NCBI GenBank assembly: GCA_950097015.1
Contig: CATNEN010000039.1
Coordinates: 19,647,501-19,711,500, forward strand
Direction of reading: 5' to 3'
Origin: Macrostomum hystrix
Lineage: Eukaryota > Platyhelminthes > Macrostomidae
DNA: 64,000 bases
Position numbers and translations under genes: made by a program
Part shown: in pieces, positions 1 to 16,091 of the stretch
Position numbering within the stretch: the first letter of the stretch is position 1
How the letters are laid out: each line of letters begins with the position of its first letter
The notes under the pieces: model-generated
What the model was told of the DNA's origin: nothing
Database searches by the model: none
What the model saw: only the letters and a program-made list of their open reading frames with translations

Positions 1-656
1 ATTTGGTTATTTTTCTAAGAATAAAATTCGAGCACAAGTCAGGTTATATTAAAATTAAAGTGTAGGTACAAAAGTTAAGCATAATTAGATTGATTCGGAG
101 AAATATCACAGCACAGCTTTGATTTGTTATTGAAGCATGGAGCGAGTTTGTACAATTAACTACTTTATTAATCTTTTCGGTTTTTATACTTTAAAAGGCC
201 ATTGACAGTTTTTAGATCAGGGCTGCATTGGATATGCAAAGAATCAGTCATTTTTTTTAATTTCACTATTGCGTGGAAAGTGGTAAAGTGATTTATAAGT
301 GAAACTAATTTTGGATACTTATTAAAATCGCACTTGTTAAAAAAGTATACCGTTTTTTTAAATTTCTAATAAACAAAAAATAAACATTTTTTGTAATCTT
401 TAATACAGCAGTACAAGTTCAGTCAACTTCCGATCTTCCCGTTTTCCCTTTCTGTATTTTAAATTGGCGCCAAAATTACGTACTTTATATTTTCTATGTG
501 CCTCTTAATACAAACTTCAATTGCGAATTTAAAAGTATGCTTTAAGTTTTTTATTTCGATTTTTTAACGATATATATTTACCACAAAATATCTATCTAGA
601 TTTCGTTATACTTTTGGCGCGAATTTAAGATTTTATATGTCCTGTATAGCAGTAGT
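1..656. other. AT-rich gene-free flank
   Basis: No coding signal is seen. On the minus strand an AATAAA-type sequence lies near 550 (TTTATT on the plus strand), about 100 bases past the stop codon of the zinc-finger gene at 657, and could be its poly(A) signal. Confidence 0.5.
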
Positions 657-4542
<3,886 letters not shown>

Positions 4543-4592
4543 CTAGATGGTAAAGAACTGACTAGCTACCATAAAAATCAACGTAACTCACC

Positions 4593-5342
4593 TGGAATGG
4601 CTTTATAATGTCTCGCTTTTTTCTTCTAATTCTTTAGTTATGGAGGAAAGGCTAGATGTGATGCTAGGCATCACTTTATTTGTGTTTAATTTAGCTAGTA
4701 TTATTTTGCATGCCTTCTAGCACTACTAATGTCACTGTACACTGAAGCCATTGCACAAGCCTGTCTTTCCTTCTCTCGTCTCGCCACCGTCCTCAGACCA
4801 GTGTAGCGCAGCTGTTGCTAGGCGACTGTGAACTAGGAATAGCTCAGTGTTTTTTCATTATCTACTTATAGTGTACTCAGAAATATTTCTTTCTTTCCCT
4901 CTGCCCCTGAGCCAGCAGTACGGCTTAGCGAATGTGAAAGCGCGTGCCAATGGGACGGGCTATAGTACAGGCACTGACAGCTAACTTATTGTGTAGCAGC
5001 TATTTAGCACAATGGAGCTATTGTGCCAGGGGTCGTGTCCCAAAGAGAACTCATATTAATAGTGGATAAAAAACAATAATATTTATTTTGTTATTATGTC
5101 ACTATTTACGCTTCTGTATCGAAAAAATTGTGCGAATTTAAAAGCTCGTCAGGAAACAAAGTAGAAACCAATCTAAAAATAACCTGATTCAGATGAATTT
5201 AGCTGTTTACTACTCATGACAGATCTCATTGCCTGCTTCTGTAACTATGTTTTTATTTACTTCGCTTGATAATAGTGCTAAATAGTTTGGTGTCACATAA
5301 AACTCTGGCGTTTGCTTCTCGCACAATGGTCCCTGAGTTTGA
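4593..5342. other. Intergenic, no gene seen
   Basis: Sequence upstream of the zinc-finger gene. It would hold that gene's promoter on the minus strand; no clear TATA or ORF is recognised. Confidence 0.4.
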
Positions 5343-5895
5343 TTCCGAGATCACCTGTTAGACAGATTATCACCTGTTAGACAGATTATCACCTGTTAGA
5401 CAGATTATCACCTGTTAGACAGATTATCACCTGTTAGACAGATTATCACCTGTGAGACAGATTATTACCTGTTAGACAGATTATCACATGTTAGATAAAG
5501 ATAATCGCCTGTTAGACAGGGATTATCACCTGTTAGACAGATTATCACCTGTTAGACAGGGATTATCACCTGCTAGACAGGAATTATCACCTGTTAGACA
5601 GAGATTATCACCTATTAGACAGATTATCACCTGTTAGACAGATTATCACCTGTGAGACAGATTATTACCTGTTAGACAGATTATCACCTGTTAGATAAAG
5701 ATAATCGCCTGTTAGACAGGGATTATCACCTGTTAGACAGATTATCACCTGTTAGACAGGGATTATCACCTGCTAGACAGGGATTATCACCTGTTAGACA
5801 GAGATTACCACCTATTAGACAGATTATCACCTGTTAGACAGATTATCACCTGTTAGATAAAGATAATCGCCTGTTAGACAGGGATTACCACCTGT
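5343..5895. repeat. 19-bp intergenic minisatellite
   Basis: About 28 copies of a 19-21 bp unit, ATTATCACCTGTTAGACAG, with GG-inserted and TAAAGATAATCG variants. A larger block of several variant units is itself repeated (compare 5450-5600 with 5650-5800), giving higher-order structure. Confidence 0.95.
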
Positions 5896-7349
5896 TGGAA
5901 AGAGATTCATCAGTGCCAACATGTTAAAATATTGAAGACATTTATAAACGCCTTTATGATTTCAATTCGCACAGGTTGATTTTATTTGTTTTTTGCAGAG
6001 ATAGAGAACAAATAAAGCCAGTGTTTACTAACATTAATAAACCTTTGATTGATAAAAAACTTTATACTACTGCAAAACACTCATTCGCTAATAGTAGTGT
6101 CAATTTCCAATAGATATTTCAAATAAAACGATTGAAATTTACAGATGCGCTGGAGTGCTGCATTCACTAAGTTCTGGGAAATTTTCGGTAAAGAATACAC
6201 AAACTATCACACAGTAATTTTTCTTATGAGGGTCGCCAAATCTGCACCAATTTTCATTCCGATCTAACAGAATAATTACTTAGTAACAATTATGGTTGCC
6301 ATAGCAACATAGTCGATGACGCAAAATATCGACCATAAAAGAGAAAAAAACTGCATGGTCTACTCAATCGGGTAGTGGGGTTCAAGACTACGGCGCATCT
6401 GAGGAATCAAAGTTACGCATATGACATGATGTAACAAAGGTGAAAAACTCTGAGACCAGCTCGTTATCAAACAGGCAGCTTTGACGAGTATAGTTTAATG
6501 CTGACAAAAAATATAAGCGACTTTTATGATTGAAACTTGTGTGTTAAATGAATTTCAAGTTCTTTGGTAAGTTTGCTATAAATCTCATAAATAGCGGATT
6601 GTATTTATCTTAGGGTTAGGCAACAAGCTATAGGTACTAGAAAATAATAAACAAGTTTTATGATGGTCCAACAATAATAGCCTAATAAATGACAGAAGCA
6701 AATAAAAACAAACTTAAAGTTTCAAAAAGAGAAGCACTAAACCTGCTGTTTGAAAATGTGTACGAAACAGTTCTATAGGGCAAAGCGATAAAAATTAACA
6801 AATAGTTTACGGGTTTAACATGCAACTTTTAAATTGTTAAAAATGTTTAGATGAATGGCAACATCAAAGAGATACATGAACATGTCGTAAAAGGAGCGAA
6901 CAAAAATGTAATTAGATATATATTAAAACTCTCTTTGATTTGGTTGCCCGACCACAAAAATATATTAGTTTACGGGTTTTTCGCGAAAAACGCAATTATT
7001 TTAGTTTGTTATAATGAGTTTAATTCGCCTTAAAGTTGGTGGACTGCTCAAGTAGCTAAATCCGTGCTAAAGAAATCAGTACCACTAAAAGTAGTTTTAG
7101 TAGACAGAAGCTCAGCTTCATATTGTGAGCGTAACAATAGGCACAATGTTAATGGTGGACAGCGAATCAACGTCACAATGGATAGAGCACGTTTGTTGCA
7201 TGCATTTCAATAATATTTTTTTAGCTAACAATATTGGGTATTTAAAGCAAATAAAAAGCATAGAGTGTAAAGCAGCGAATCGCAATTCACACATTTTTTG
7301 GAGTTTTTACGCAACAAATTGATGTACTCGTATCTGGCGTACTCTCAAA
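5896..7349. other. AT-rich intergenic region
   Basis: No supported gene. Short open frames at 6851-7033 and 7125-7322 lack recognisable motifs and fit chance in AT-rich DNA. The 3' UTR of the delta-catenin gene would lie at the right edge. Confidence 0.4.
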
Positions 7350-10300
7350 TCAAACCCAACTGTCGGCAATCGGCTGCTGCTGCTGGCTGTGCTTCGCAGT
7401 GGTGGTCTTAGTGGTTGTGCTTGTTGTGCTGTAGCCATAGTTACGCTCGCCTCGGTTAATCTGGGCGTACTGCGGCTCAGAGGCCGTTGTTCGCAACTCC
7501 AGAGTGTTGGCCTGCGAGGTCAGGACGATGATGAAGTAAGGCTTTTGTTTTAATTTTTCAGTTCGTCATACTTAATATTTATTCATTAATTCTTACGAGA
7601 CCCTAAATACCGGAAAATCTTAATATGATGACGAAAAACATGTAATTGAATGAAGCTGTATGCCTAGAAGATCATTTGTCAAGACGATTGGAAAAAAGAA
7701 CCATCAGGCAGGACCCGCAGCCAGCGAGGAGGCATTCCGCTGACTCCTGAGCACACGCTCACACAGGTATGTACATCTGCCCCGACTTTCTCACGTCAGG
7801 CAGTGTACACTTTCACTGTGCCTTGGAGGTTGAATTGCACGGCAAGCCCCCAAGCCTTCTCTCCGCGGCTGCGCCCTAAATGAATGTGGCCTCGCCGCGG
7901 AATCGAGCTCAAGGAACTTGGCGTGAGTGGCCGACGCATTTGCCGCCAAGCAAGTCAAAGTAAGCAAACCTGGAATCCGGCATTGTCGTAGGCTTCGTCG
8001 CCACGAGGTCCTGTCACTCTGATGTTGATGCCGGCTCCACCGCCAGCTGAAGCTGAAGCGGTGGCTGACGAGGAGCTCTGCTGCTGCTGGCTAGTCGTCT
8101 TCTGCCCGGCGGGCGCCGAAGCCGTTGCAGAAGCGCCAGCGGTCTTCTGTTTCTGGCCCTGCTGCTTTTGCAACTGCTGCTGATTGGACTTGTGGGGACC
8201 GCTCCAGCTGAACTCGTCTCGCAAGCGATTTCTAAACGGAATTGGGCGTAAGCTGGAAACTTTATGTAGCTGGGAAAACGGGAAAATGGAAACTATGGGA
8301 AGCTGGGAACTATGGTAAAATGGAAACTATATTAATTATTGGAAACAAAGTGGGAAGCTGGAAGCAATGTTAATCTATAAAATAAATTTAGGAAGCTGAA
8401 AAGTATCTGTAAAAAACTCTTGTCCTAAGCTCACTTGTTGGCGGCGCCCTCTCCGCAGGTGGCAAGGAAAGCGAGCAGGGCGTCAGCGTAGCGGACCACG
8501 GTCTCCGTGTTGCCCGCCGGATTGCCGCTGATGTGCGCCAAGCTGGCCACGGCTCCGCAGCGGAATAGCTCCTCGCCGACGACGTTTGGCTCTCGGCGGA
8601 GAGCAGCGAAGAGAGCCGCGATGACGGCCGCCTGCTGATCTGCTGGTCGACGGGGACCGCCGATTGGCGGCGGCTGCGGCTGCGGCTGCGGCTGCGGCTT
8701 GGCGCCAGCGGTGGCTGCTGGCTGCGCCTGGGCTGGCGGTAGAATCGATGCCAGCAGCTGCACCTGCTGGGCTGTCACCTGAAGTTGGAGTAAATTTAAA
8801 TGCTGCTATCATTTTACAGCTGTGTGAACTGAAGCACGCAATATTTTAAGTGTCTTTCTCAAGGATACAAAATATCTACCTTGGGTTTGGGTCAAACGCG
8901 TCTGCCTCTCGCGCCAAGGTCCCTGAGCTCGATTCCGCAGCGAGGCAACATTGTTTGTGTGTGGGGGGCACACCTATTCTTAATTTCCCCCCAGCTTAAG
9001 TAAATACCCATTTAACAGCCTGGTGAACTGAAGCAAATCAGAGTTACGTATCTTACGAGAGGACACAATTTATACCCGTGGAATCAGGAATCAAAGCCCC
9101 CCCCTATTCAAGTCCTGAGTCCGATGCTCTTAACACGAGGCTAACCATTCCTAAAGAAAACTAAAGTTCAAAGTAAAGATACTGCGATGTACAACATACA
9201 GTTAGTAACAGTTTTCATAGAGTGAGTAATAAGAGGCTCATTAACTTCAAGAAACGTTTCTTAAATATTCCGGAAAACAATTTTAATTGTAGAGTGGTAC
9301 GCCCTTGAGGGCCAACATCCAAGGACACAGTGAGAGTGTGCACTGCATGACGATGAGAAAATCGAGGCAGATGTACACACCTGTGTTAAGGTGTGCTCAG
9401 GAGTTTGTGGAATTGGCAGAACTGCTCCCGACCTGTCGTAATATATAATTAAGGAATATTGTTGCACACCTGGCCAGTAGCCGAGTCCTGAAGCACATTG
9501 CGGTACGCGGTAGCCAGAGTGACCACGGCTGACCAGAGCGGAGGCTCAGCCTGCGCCACCAGCTGGCAGAGCATCAGGTGGCCGTTGGCCGCTCTGAACT
9601 GCTTGCGAAAGTCCACCGCCGGCTGCCAGGAGCAGGCGGACAGGTTCTGAACTGTGCCCGCTGCGGCCTCGAACATGTGCGGTCGTTGGCAGGTGTCCAG
9701 CAGGTGCAGAAGCAGCGGCGCCATGTCCGACGGGCACCAGATGCGGTCCATGCCGTGCATCGGGTTGGGCATTCTGCGTTGGATGATCGGAGACGGCTCT
9801 GGCGCAGCCGCTTTGCCCTTGTTGCCTTTGCCGGCCTGCGAATATGTTTGGTCGGGTGTCACAGCCTATGAGTTACTTCGGTTAGTATAAGCAAAATTTG
9901 GATTTAGTGATAGAGGAGCTCTATTCTGCCCATTTCGCTGACTGCTAGTAAATACACACAGACGCACACACACACACAGACACACACACAGATACCGAAC
10001 GCAGGCACACAGGTGTGTACATCTGCCCTGACTTTCTCATCGTCAGGCAGTGTACACTTCACTGTGCCTTGGAGGTTGCTTGGAAGGGCGTAAATTGCAC
10101 GACAAGCCCCCAAGCCTTCTCTCCGCTTTCTGCGCCACAAGTAAATGTGGCCTCGCTTGCGGAATCGAGCTCAGGGACCTTGGTGATGGCCGTGTGTTAC
10201 TCACCCCAAATGTTTATGATTTATCCAGTGAATTAATCTTTAATTGGATTATACCATAGATACTAAAATAACTATTTTATAGTAGTATAATAGCATATAG

Positions 10301-13300
10301 TAAATAGTATTTAGTAAATATATTATAGTTATTATAGTATCTATGGATTATACAATGTGAAGTTACACTATGGGCTATTCAGTTTTCAAATGAGACTTTA
10401 CGTCTTGCAGGCTCGTGCTTTCCGAGTGGGAAGGCTGACGGGGTACTTCCGAGCTTTGGGTCTATGGTACTTTTCTGATTACTAAAATATTTTAAAGCTA
10501 TATAGAGCGAGCTAAAAAATGTCAGTTTTTCTTTACATGTTTCTACTTTTTGTCTTCCGTGTCTCATATTTTGCCGTAGTGGAACTCCTAGTGAGGGCGT
10601 TTCACAAACGAGAAACGTTAAAATTTCACGCCGATATTTCACAACGTCGAATCGTACTACAAAGATAGGAGACTTCACAACGTCACAAAGTCTCCTATCT
10701 GTTCAGTACGATTCGTCGTTGTGAAATTTCAACGTCGAGAAATTTTAGCGTTCAAAAATGTAAGTTTTGCGAAAGTGCCCCCGAACTTTGCATGTTCAGA
10801 CGGATAAACTTGTGTGAAACTTGAAAAAATACGCTTTCAAATTTCGAAAAAATTGCCTTACCTGTTGCTTCTGCTTTTGCTGCTGTTCGGCCTTTGGCTG
10901 CCTCGGTCCGCAGCAGGCAAACGGTGACTTCTTCTGAACGGCGCCGGCAGCGGCGGCCCGGGCGGCCGCCTCTTGCCGTTTGAGGTAGCCGGGGTCGTCC
11001 ACCTCCTGGCAGGCGAAGGCCAGATTGCGCACGGCGCACAGGCAGTTCTCTAGGCCGGGCTGGTTCACCTCCAGCTGGGCTGCCTGGGCGGACAGCAGCG
11101 GCCAGACGATGGAGTCCGGCAGGCCGGCCGCCTTGCGCAGTCGGGCGCGCCACTGCTCGCCAGGGGTTGAAGACACAGAGCGGAGCACACCGGAGGCGAG
11201 GTAGAATAGGAAGGTAGCATGCATTGGCTGGTGCACACTGACATATGCGTCGCCACGCAGCTCCAGGCCAGCGTGAGACAGCAGCACCGTCTGGACCTTG
11301 GTGATTTTTCAAATAAATCAAAGCAACATGCGTTGAATTTTATTTAAAATTGCGATTAACGATGAATTGAAACCTTAAACTCAAGCTTGAGTTTAAAATT
11401 AAGCTTTGATGCTTCAACAAGAGGTTCGATTCTTTGTACGGGGGAGTGGCAGAGTGGTTTAACGCGTTTGTGTTACTTCATAGCTTTCATACTTCAACAG
11501 GAGCTTTGATACTTCAACAGGAGCTTTGATACTTCAATGGGAGCTTTGATACTTCAACGAGAGCTTTGATACTTCAACGGGAGCTTTGATACTTCAACGA
11601 GAGCTTTGATACTTCAACGGGAGCTTTGATACTTCAACGGGAGCTTTGATGCTTCAACGGGAGCTTTGATACTTCAACGGGAGCTTTGATACTTCAACGG
11701 GAGCTTTGATACTTCAACGGGAGCTTTGATACTTCAACGGGAGCTTTGATACTTCAACGGGAGCTTTGATACTTCAACGGGAGCTTTGATACTTCAACGG
11801 GAGCTTTGATACTTCAACGGGAGCTTTGATGCTTCAACGGGAGCTTTGATACTTTGGTTGGTAGCTACATGATTAGAGAAGCAATTTTTGAACTTGAAGG
11901 ACCAAAAGCCTAGGGTTTTAATTGTGAATTTAAAGTAAATTTCGCACCAGGGCTTGAACGCATGTGTCGATGACGTCCGGTTTTAAGCTCGGAGTGGAGC
12001 TTATGTTCCACACTGCGGCGCAGGCGATCTCGCGCGACTCCTCATCGCGGCTGTTGGCGATGACGTCGCTGAGCAGTTTCAACACGCCGAGGCGGCACAG
12101 CTCGAGCTTGAGCTCGTCGAGCTTCTGATCGGAGATCGGCTCGCGGTGCTTTATCAGCTCGTCATCCTCATTCGACCTGACAGATAGCGGTGGGGGCAAA
12201 AGTCCGCTCATGTTATAAATCAAACCAGTACATTAACCATCAATTTCCGAACCCGGCCGAGCAAGCACTAACCGAAAGGAGACATTGCGCACAATGCCTA
12301 GCAGATTCCTCAGAAGGTCAAAGCCGCTGCCGCGTCCGCCGCCTACAACCGATTGAAGCAGGGCCACCAATTGTGGTAAGCCGCCTAGCCGGAAGAACTC
12401 CAGCTTGGCGTAATTGTCGGAAAATGTAATGTGCTGGATGAAAGCTGTAGCGTGCAGAATAGTTTCGTCGTTTCCTGAGCGCAAGTAAGCAACGAGATCG
12501 GCCATTGTGGGGTCGCGAAAACCGGCCGTGCCGCTATCGACCGTCTCCACTTGGCGAGACTGCTGGTGCGTTACCGAGCGCTCAGTCTGAGTCTGCATGC
12601 GGGTTTCCTGGCGCATCGTTGACATGGCAACGGCTGCGGATGACTCTTCGTGCAGGTCGATGTCACGCACAGATAGGCCGTAGCCTCCGGCAGCTCTGCC
12701 GCCTCCGGTGCTGCCACCGCCGGCACTGCCCTGAGAGCGCAGTGTCAACGAGGCGCTGCCACCGACGCCACCGGCGATGCGAGCGTTGGGCGAGGGCAGA
12801 GCTACAGGGCAATGAAAGAGGCTATGAAAGCTATTGTCACAAGCTACTTGAAAATTCCCCTCTCTCTCCTTTGTTCAAGATCAACTTCTCAACTTACAGC
12901 CGAGCGAGCCAAACTTGTCAGATCGCGTCAAAGTGAGGCCTCCAACGCCGACACCAACTTCAAGGCCGTCAATATCGTCACTGTGCAGCTCCCTGTAGTT
13001 GACGTATTGGTTCTGATCAACCGCTACTGTAGCCGACTGGCGCGACTGCCTGCCAGCATAATCCAAGCCGGAAGCTTGCGAGGCGTGAAGGCTGCCCGCT
13101 GAAGGTCGCGAACCCTGACGTTTGGTCTCGATGGAGACCGTGTAGTCGTAGCCGACGCCAACGCCTCCACCGCCGTAGCCGTTGACATACTGGGGTGATC
13201 GAGGACCACTGAGGTTGGACACAGAGCCCAGTCGGCCTCCGCCATTGCTGCCGCCTGTCACCTGCCGGCTAGAAGTGGTTGTGGAGTACTCAAAACGCTG

Positions 13301-16091
13301 CTGCTGCGGCGGGAGGTTAGCGTAGCTGCTGTAGTCGTCAGCATCCGGTGGTGGCGGCAGCTGATGTGTGCGGTACTCCAACTGGTCTCTCTGAGCGACC
13401 AGGTGAAGACTACCAGCGCTAGCGGCTCTGATCAATTGTAGTGGGAAATTTGGGTGCGTTTTCATCGTACGCAGTTTAGGGATTTTATTTGGACCCATCT
13501 CAGCAACATACGTACGAATTATCTGAATTATCTGAACAATACATATTTTAGAACAAAAATTTCTCAACAAAAAGAAGCATTAATCCAATGCCACACATTT
13601 TTTCGAGCTTCAGTAGATGACATATTTTAGTTATCTAAGAATAGCTGCTAAATGAAAACTTGTAAGACTGCTGTTTGTTTTTCAAGTCTTGTCATCTCGC
13701 TTCTGTGAGTTCTCCTCGCGTTGAAGCCGTAAGATTACGAGCAGCGCTCGGGTCAATTCTCGATTAAACTAGCAGAAAACTTTATGTAATTGTGTCAAAG
13801 GCCAGTAATCGTTGAAAGGTATAGGTCAGAGAAATATTGTGGCGAGATGAAAGAAGGTCCTCGCTTCACTCCGAGGTGAGGTGACAGCGAGTGCAGAACT
13901 GGCTACTCGTCCCATCATGCCACAGAAAACGACAATAGACTCGCTCGCTACCAGCGAAAAAATAGACACAATTACGGAGTAAAAGGGCCACGAGAAACGC
14001 ACAATGGCCCATACCTCTTTTACAGTCAAAGAAAGCCGGCTAGAAAAGTTTTTGCCTCGTCGTGTAAGAATTCGTGGAGCTAAGAATGGTACGGGGTCGG
14101 ATAGGTTCAGTCATTCTGTCAACCCGTCTGAAAGGCGTCTCTCCAAACTTACTTCTATTCAGTGCCTGACTGAGCAACATTGGCGAAATAAAAAGCGCCC
14201 CCCAAACGATGTAAACTGAAGGGTGGTGAAGAAACGGCATGATTTGGTCACAGAAGATAGACAGTTGATGAACTGAAAGCTTGTCGCGTTTAATTATTAA
14301 AAAGCTCGAATATTTAAAAGTTGTGTTGAATTGAAAAGTTACACTGCCGCGTCAGTTCGATTTTCTAGCCAATGAGCAGAATTTGTACTGTTCATCTATT
14401 AGAGAGGTCGCTGCCCTCTTCTGGAAGCAATGCAGCCTTCTTGTGCTGCTGCGCCCATTGTGCATGAGTCAGCGCTGAAGTGCTTACTTATATCTGAAGG
14501 GGTAGCCTCTCAAGGTCTTCCGTCTCCCTCCCCATCTCTCTCTCTGTGTCTACTAAGTGAGGAGCCATATTCCTACGATACTAAATCATGAGGCAGGCAA
14601 ACAGGCACGCCTAAGTTGTGTCAGAACATAAACCTGTAAGCTTTTCCTTAGTTTTCTTCTTTCCAATGCGTCTACAGTTGGTTGTTCGTTTGCGCGTTCA
14701 GACATTATTTTGCACACCGAACAAATGAGCACACATGCTAAACATTTCTTAGACGCAACACTAAAAGCTCAACTGCGGCTGTAGCTGCGTAAGGCTGTTC
14801 AGTACATGGACTAGGGGCACAACACCCATTCTCAATTACCCCAGCTAAAGCTGGTACCCATATTGTACAAACAGATGCAGATGAAGCAATGCAGAGTGCC
14901 AGGGGGCACTAATTTTTCCCATGAAATCAGGAATCAAACCCCCTCCACAATTTCAAAATCGAGTCATGAGTGCGTGGCTAACCACGTGGCTTACTATTCC
15001 TAAAGACAACCAAAGTTTAACATAGATTTACAGCGATTTACAGCATACATTTAGCAACATTTTTCATAGAGTGTGTGGTAAGAGGCTCATAGAGTGTGTG
15101 GTAAGAGGCTCATAGAGTGTGGTAAGAGGCTCATTAAGTACAAGAAACGTTTTTTAAATATTCTGGAAAACTATTTTCGGTGGAAGAGTGGTGGCAGAGC
15201 GGATAACCATTTTGCCTCTCGCACCAAGCTCCCTGAGCTCGATTCCGCGGCGAGGCCACATTCATAGCGAGAGAAGGCTGGGGGACTTGTCGTACAATTT
15301 ACGCCCTTGAGGGCCAAACTCCAAGGTACAGTGAGAGTGTACACTGCCTGACGATGAGAAATTCAGGGCAGATGTACACACCTGTGTGTGCCTGCGTACA
15401 GTATCTGTGTGCGTGTGTGCTCAGGAGTCAGCGAAATAGGCAGAATGGCCTCCTCGAGTGGAGGGAGTGGCTAGCTGTGGATCTAGTGTCACCAAATGAT
15501 GAGCCATTGCCCGCAGCCCTCCCGCAGTTATAATTATTATTTTATTATAAGCAAATTTCATGCACCAATGATGGTGCCCTTCATATTTACTGCCGGGTCC
15601 ATTTGTCGCGAAATTTAAGCGGCCCAATCTCACCCGGGACTTCGAGGCTGCGCCGCCGCATTACTGTAGCCGACGTCCACGTCGAAGGAAGCGTTGCCCA
15701 AAGAAAACGGCGACGACAGGTCTACGCTGTACTCCACGCCAACTGGCTTGGACGATTCAACCGTGCGCACCTCGGTGCGGTACTCTCGCGAGTATTGTAC
15801 TCCACCGCCGACGTCTTGATAGGAGGCGTCAAGAGAATGTGGTGACCTCTCCGCTGTCAGATAGCTGTCGTGAAATTTAATCATGGGAACTTATGGCGTT
15901 CATTCTAGTCGAGAAGGCACAATTTATGAATCAAATTGACTGACTGGCAATGCATTTTCTGTCTCAGACAAATATTTTTGGAAAGGAAATGAAGAGGCTT
16001 AAGCAAGATCGACTCACACTCGATTGGAGTAGCCGGGGCTGGCCACTGCCGTGGCGGATCCATTGAACGTGGAGAATCGCATGTCAGCCAT
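7350..16091 (-). CDS. CTNND: Delta-catenin/ARVCF/p0071-type armadillo protein, 1063 aa
   Basis: Ten coding exons on the minus strand: 16091-16018, 15864-15634, 13427-12898, 12801-12273, 12176-11948, 11296-10862, 9865-9470, 8778-8435, 8231-7970 and 7511-7350; phases agree throughout (3192 nt). Residues 1 to about 370 are Gly/Ser/Tyr-rich and lack a visible coiled coil. Armadillo repeats run from about 375 to 860, with typical segments such as FIQHITFSDNYAKLEFFRLG, VWNISSTPSLK and VQNLSA. The tail is Gln/Ala-rich and ends IADSWV. DSWV is the class of C-terminal PDZ ligand known in vertebrate ARVCF, delta-catenin and p0071. The family binds the juxtamembrane region of cadherins and tunes Rho GTPases at junctions. 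Exon 7 could instead start at 9835 (also in phase). The donor after 11948 (GTGCGA) is weak. The ATG lies 17 bases into its exon, so the 5' UTR is spliced; a donor near 16397 is a candidate upstream exon end. Confidence 0.92.
7711..7930 (-). mobile_element. SINE1 copy (tRNA-derived), intron 9
   Basis: Minus-oriented copy of a dispersed repeat whose body (antisense) reads CGCAGCCAGCGAGGAGGC ... CTGTGCCTTGGAGGTTG ... GCCGCGGAATCGAGCTC. The tRNA-like head at its right end is diverged. Confidence 0.85.
8888..9142. mobile_element. SINE1 head (+) followed by SINE2 copy (-), intron 7
   Basis: 8888-8950 matches the SINE1 head with its B-box-like GAGCTCGATTCC. About 8960-9142 is a minus copy of SINE2: GGTACCCAT-like segment, GAGGACACAA core and antisense tRNA-like end with GAGTCCGATGCTC. 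Both are diverged. Confidence 0.7.
9293..9440 (+). mobile_element. SINE1 fragment, intron 7
   Basis: Body of SINE1 (ACGCCCTTGAGGGCCAAC ... ACAGTGAGAGTG ... GATGTACACACCTGTG) with no tRNA head. It is preceded by about 130 bp shared with 15010-15180. Confidence 0.8.
9912..10190 (-). mobile_element. SINE1 copy with (CA)n expansion, intron 6
   Basis: Minus-oriented SINE1 from CTATTCTGCCCATTTCGCTG to the GGAATCGAGCTCAGGGACC B-box region. An internal CA-rich microsatellite occupies about 9955-10000. Confidence 0.88.
10246..10352. mobile_element. MITE-like element with 20-bp terminal inverted repeats
   Basis: Arms 10254-10273 (CCATAGATACT...) and 10327-10346 are inverse complements with one mismatch in 20. 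The direct repeat GGATTATA lies at 10246-10253 and 10345-10352 (6-8 bp, depending on whether GG is assigned to the arm). Total length is about 92 bp and it is AT-rich inside. Confidence 0.65.
10611..10755. repeat. Foldback (hairpin) repeat, intron 6 of delta-catenin gene
   Basis: Left arm (about 10611-10675) and right arm (about 10688-10755) are inverse complements over roughly 65 bp. The core arms 10637-10675 and 10688-10726 differ at only a few positions, around a 12-base loop. Transcribed, it would form a long hairpin. Confidence 0.8.
11438..11472 (+). mobile_element. SINE1 head fragment
   Basis: GGAGTGGCAGAGTGGTTTAACGCG matches the A-box head of SINE1. It stops where the 20-bp minisatellite begins. 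Confidence 0.6.
11478..11858. repeat. 20-bp minisatellite, intron 5 of delta-catenin gene
   Basis: About 19 copies of GGGAGCTTTGATACTTCAAC with few variants (GATGCTTC, ACGAGAGC). A single related unit occurs at 11400-11420, left of the SINE1 head fragment. Confidence 0.95.
14771..15005 (-). mobile_element. SINE2 copy, intron 2 of delta-catenin gene
   Basis: Minus-oriented SINE2: GTTCAGTACATGGACT, AGCTGGTACCCAT, GCAATGCAGAGT, then the antisense tRNA-like region with GGAATCAAACC and GCGTGGCTAACCACGTGG. Confidence 0.75.
15062..15134. repeat. Short tandem triplication
   Basis: Three copies of a roughly 26-bp unit (CATAGAGTGTGTGGTAAGAG + GCT). The single-copy counterpart is at 9218-9240, so the expansion is specific to this copy of the shared composite segment. 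Confidence 0.85.
15183..15552 (+). mobile_element. SINE1, near full length, intron 2
   Basis: Contains an A-box-like GGTGGCAGAGCGG, a B-box-like GAGCTCGATTCC, the ACGCCCTTGAGGGCC body and CAGCGAAATAGGCAGAATGG. The 3' end is GATGAGCCATTGCCCGCAG followed by TTATAATTATTATT. It defines the family at about 370 bp. Confidence 0.88.
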
